Assembly: GCA_047495785.1 (NCBI GenBank)
Contig: JBLDXI010000009.1
Location: forward strand, 5,022,001 to 5,086,000
Direction: 5' to 3'
Source of the DNA: Lepidodermella squamata
Taxonomy: Eukaryota > Gastrotricha
DNA: 64,000 nt
The stretch's first letter is position 1. The number at the start of each line of letters is the position of its first letter. The notes under the pieces were generated by a model. It was not told where the DNA came from, searched no databases, and saw only the letters and a list, made by a program, of their open reading frames with translations. The translations under genes were made by a program, and so were the position numbers. Shown one piece after another: positions 60,863 to 64,000 of this stretch.

Positions 60863-62632
60863 TCAAAATCGACCCGATCGCATGTTGCCGCCAGGAAACG
60901 GCGAGACAATCGAAGACCGCCCGCCATTGCCCTTCTCACCGCCGCCAAAGTAGACGTGCTCGTCCTCGTAAACAGTCGTGTTCGAAGTCTTGGAGCTGTT
61001 GTTAGTACTATTCATATTCCCATTGCCAACGGCTACAACCGGCGCAGCCCTGCCCTTGCAGCACAGCAAAGACGCGGCTATGAGTCCGCCTATCGCCAAC
61101 AGACCGCCTATGGCGCCAACCACAGCGCCAATTATCGTATTTTGGGACACGTCCTCGCTGCTACTCGTGGTAGATGATGTTATGAAGAAGGTTGTTGTAA
61201 ATGTCCCGCTAATTTGGGTCGTATTGCCGGACCAAACCCAGTTGGACCCGCTTTGGGTGATGGTTACGTTGAGGGTTCCTGTTGCTGTTTTGAAGGGCGT
61301 GTCCCAGTCTGTGACCCAAACTGTCATTAGGTAGAAAGGCTGCGATGTGTAGTTGAATATCGCGTTGTAGACTGTACTGATGGTTCCAGTGTTTGATATT
61401 TGAAACTTCGAAAAGCCTTCGATTGGATTGACCGAGAATGAATACCTAACAACAAATCCAAATAAAAATTAATTAATTAAAAAAGCTACTCAATTATTTT
61501 AATAATTTATTTAGTTAACTAAAATAATTTTAATAAATGTTATTCATTTCCATTCTTACTTGAAAAGACCATTTTTCTGCGCATCGCCGCCACTCGTATC
61601 ATCGGGATCGGTGACCGATAAGAAGAAAAATGGCGTCGGGGCGATGATATTCGGCGGTATAACGACAGTATTCGGTAAATTGGCTATCACCGGCGCGTGA
61701 TTGGTCGGCAATACTCGAACAGTCAGTGTCGCAGTCGCTGTCAACTGCTTGACATTATCGGCCGCGAAGTAGTAAATGATGTATTGAGACACCTTGGTGT
61801 AGTTCAATTGACCAACAGGATTTATCAGATATATTCCTATAATCGAAAAATTTTTAGGTACTTGAATATCAAAATAATTGTTAATATTTTTAATTACTTT
61901 TGCTGATTTTTTGAAATTTTTTGAAAATTTATTTTGGATTAAAATACTTACGGCCTCGAACATCCATGCCGAAAAGGGTGCCGTTGCCCCAGGGTGACAC
62001 ATAGTCGATGCTCCAGCTAACCGGAGCATTATTAGCCCGGCATATCGCCGTCGCCGTGTAAATGACATCGGGCGTGGTGACACCCTCACTTATGCTAACT
62101 AGGTCATCGACGGGTGACGTAAAAACAGGCGCCGTATGCACCTTGTTCACGCTAACTGTCAACGTTCCAGTCGCTGTTGCCAGCCCTAGCGAATCATACG
62201 CTAGAATTTTCACTGAAGAAAATTAAAAATTAAAAAAAAACTAAGAAATTTTTGAATATTTTTACGGATATATTGTTGAGCGATTTCGTACTGTAACGGC
62301 GGGTAGAAACCGGCTTTAGCCGCATCGACGTACACCTGCCCGGTAGCTTCGTTGACTTGAAAGGCGGAGTTGAATGGCGAAACGGTGGAGATACTGAACC
62401 TTAACGCCGTTACATTTGTAGTCACCGTGTAAAAATAGTAAGGATAAGTCGCATTATCGTTCACTGTCACAACGCCGTTGTTATTCGCAGGGTTCGTAAA
62501 ACCATACTGGCCAACTTCAGGTAAATAAATTAAATCATTTTATAAAATATTTTCAAACAATTCCTTACCTGATTTATTGATTAGGAATATAAGGAAGATT
62601 AGATAGAAAATTCGGAATAAGTAAGGTGACAT
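60863..62632 (-). CDS. Cadherin-like single-pass membrane protein (477 aa)
   Basis: Exons in order: 62632-62569, 62514-62266, 62212-61952, 61836-61560 and 61445-60863; phases agree. It has a signal peptide (YLFRIFYLIFLIFLINKS). Three cadherin-like repeats follow: FQVNEATGQVYVDAAKAGFYPPLQYEIA...ILAYDSLGLATATGTLTVSV; then HTAPVFTSPVDDLVSISEGV...TATATLTVRV; then NHAPVIANLPNTVVIPPN...MTVWVTDWDTPFKTATGTLNV. A Ser/Thr stalk precedes the TM helix (IIGAVVGAIGGLLAIGGLIAA) with juxtamembrane cysteines and a Gly/Asn-rich tail of about 60 residues. No catenin-binding motif is evident. It is probably a calcium-dependent adhesion or matrix protein, although the canonical DxD/LDRE/DxNDN set is only partly kept. 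Confidence 0.82.
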
Positions 62633-62884
62633 TATTTTATTGTCAGTGTGATTTCATTTTCACCATCCAAGACTTTTGGTGTGTTTTCTGTTTATTAAGT
62701 ACCTAGCTATGGAGTGAGTGGGCGGGATCAGCCTACTCCCGGGCGCCTTTCAATAGGTGCGCGTCCCCATAGCGGCCATTCACTGAAAAATATTGTGTAT
62801 GGCAATCCTACATGAATGGATGAACTCACAAATCCTAAAAATTTATCTAATGAAATATGCGGAAATTTTGAATAACCTAAAAAA
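62633..62884. promoter_or_regulatory. Shared 252-bp region between divergent cadherin-like genes
   Basis: The start codons of the two genes (62632 minus, 62885 plus) are only 252 bp apart, so this must hold both promoters. It contains a GC-rich segment (gggcgggatcagcctactcc-cgggcgcc, near 62722-62750) in an otherwise AT-rich region. Confidence 0.5.
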
Positions 62885-64000
62885 ATGGCATCGGTTCCAC
62901 TGTGGTACCTGAACTTGGTGATACTAGTCCTAGAGCTAGGTCAGACCTCAGCTGTGAGCTACATCACAGTTTTGCAGTCACCCTTGGGTTATAATATTCG
63001 AGAGGATCAAAGTGGCTCGTTCTTCGATTATCAGGTAATTTTGTTAAATTTCCGTATTTTTTGATAATTTTCCGATAATTTCAGCTTCTTGCTCAATCTG
63101 ACACCTCTGGCACCCTGACATGGTCGGTCTACAGTAGCTCGCCCGCTATAACGAGTGCTACATGGGGCATCCAGGCTAATAGTGACGGGACAGTGGCGTA
63201 TTTCGGCTATTCTGGGGCGAGTTCTGGCGCGTTTTCCTACTCTAAAGCTCAAACTTATATTGTGACGATTCTGACCACAGCGACTGATACGACTGATTTG
63301 ACGACTACGTCCTATATTAGGGTCAATATTGTAGCTGTTAGCCAGAAACCAACAGTAACACCTACAACAGCGTTCGCTGTTATCGGGTAATTATTTTAAA
63401 ATTAGATTCAATTTATTGAAAAATGGATGAAAGATGAACTTATATAATTATTTTCAAACGTTTTAATAGGCAATATGCGGCACCCTACACCTGCGTCCTG
63501 GCAAATGTGAATGTGACCTCTGGAACAGGATGCGCCGCAACTTATGCCGCCTATGACCGTCAAAACTCAGCCCTCAGCTACGGAATTTCCGGAGTGTCTC
63601 CAACAGCTGGAGCCGCATTTTTCATCACAGATGTAATTCTTCATTTTTCAAGCTCAAAATCATTTTTAATTTCAAGTTTTTATTAGAGCGGAGGCCGAGT
63701 TGTGACCACGCCCGTTTTTTCGCTCTCAGCCGTGGCCTCATCAATATATTCCGTTAACCTCAATGTTGTCAACAATGTGTCACCCACCCGGTTGACATCG
63801 ACCTTGACGCTATCAGTGAGCGTTGTCGCTGGTCCTGTTAAATTGACGCTGTCTAACCTACCTGGCTACACAACATTACAAGACACCGTTGGGGGTGGTT
63901 CACTGGTATTCCCCATTGCAATATCGGGCGGAACATCTGGTGTCACGTCATACTCGACTACATTTTCATCGGTAATTAAAATATGAGATTTTTCATTTTA
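62885..64000 (+). CDS. Cadherin-like secreted or membrane protein, 3' partial
   Basis: Exons seen: 62885-63034, 63085-63386, 63470-63632 and 63687-63971, with a donor (gtaatt) at 63972; the gene continues beyond the window. It has a signal peptide (PLWYLNLVILVLELGQTSA). Repeats of about 100 residues, rich in Ser, Thr and Val, follow in cadherin/Ig-like beta-sandwich style (YNIREDQSGSFFDYQLLAQS; TSYIRVNIVAVSQKPTVTPT; TSTLTLSVSVVAGPVKLTLS). A Cys pair in repeat 2 (YTCVLANVNVTSGTGCAATY) could form a disulfide. It is divergent from, and probably a distant paralogue of, the gene at 60863-62632. Its family assignment is less sure. Confidence 0.72.

Overview
The window is nuclear DNA of a small-genome invertebrate animal. 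Genes are split by GT-AG introns, many only 50-60 bp long with pyrimidine-rich ends (TTTTCAG, TTTCCAG or TTTTTAG). AATAAA signals follow many stop codons. The proteins are animal families: a receptor tyrosine kinase, GABA-B-like receptors, SLC26 transporters, a CUB-trypsin, cadherin-like proteins, PAN/apple proteins and a Thr-rich mucin. Nothing diagnostic fixes the phylum. The intron style would suit a nematode, rotifer, tardigrade or similar compact genome, but that is inference. All gene models are read by eye from splice signals, reading phase and comparison between paralogues; no transcript data were available.

Layout. 1-2.6 kb: a crotonase-family gene, cut by the left edge. 3.7-4.2 kb: a small unrecognised gene (-). 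4.7-6.5 kb: a secreted CUB + trypsin-like protease. 7.7-11 kb: two tandem alpha-1,3-fucosyltransferases. 11-14.2 kb: an SLC26 anion transporter (-) whose 3' end overlaps the second fucosyltransferase. 14.6-19 kb: small Gly/Tyr-rich protein genes, one with duplicated first exons. 21.5-23.9 kb: a second SLC26 gene (+). 24.3-25.1 kb: an ankyrin-repeat protein.

25.8-40.7 kb holds the most striking content: a head-to-tail array of four class C GPCRs of GABA-B type (Venus-flytrap domain, no cysteine-rich domain, seven TM segments, almost no cytoplasmic tail) plus a relic of a fifth. Copy 3 carries an in-frame stop. It also carries a 116-bp TA-flanked foldback transposon whose insertion created GT and AG borders; splicing at those borders would restore the frame. 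This is a candidate transposon-made intron.

41.4-45.0 kb: a receptor tyrosine kinase with LamG-like and C-type-lectin-like ectodomains (-). 47.1-53.1 kb: a secreted Thr-rich mucin-like gene with a 1.4-kb transposon in its first intron and a duplicated Cys-rich C-terminal cassette. 54-60 kb: three short secreted PAN/apple genes plus gene-less copies of their upstream DNA, mixed with piggyBac-like elements. 60.9-64 kb: two divergent cadherin-like genes, the second cut by the right edge.

Several products are secreted or on the cell surface: mucin, PAN proteins, lectin-RTK, CUB protease, fucosyltransferases that decorate glycans, and a GPCR array that could sense small ligands. There is no sign of an operon. 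Neighbouring genes look like independent local duplications, and the intergenic DNA is rich in small non-autonomous transposons.
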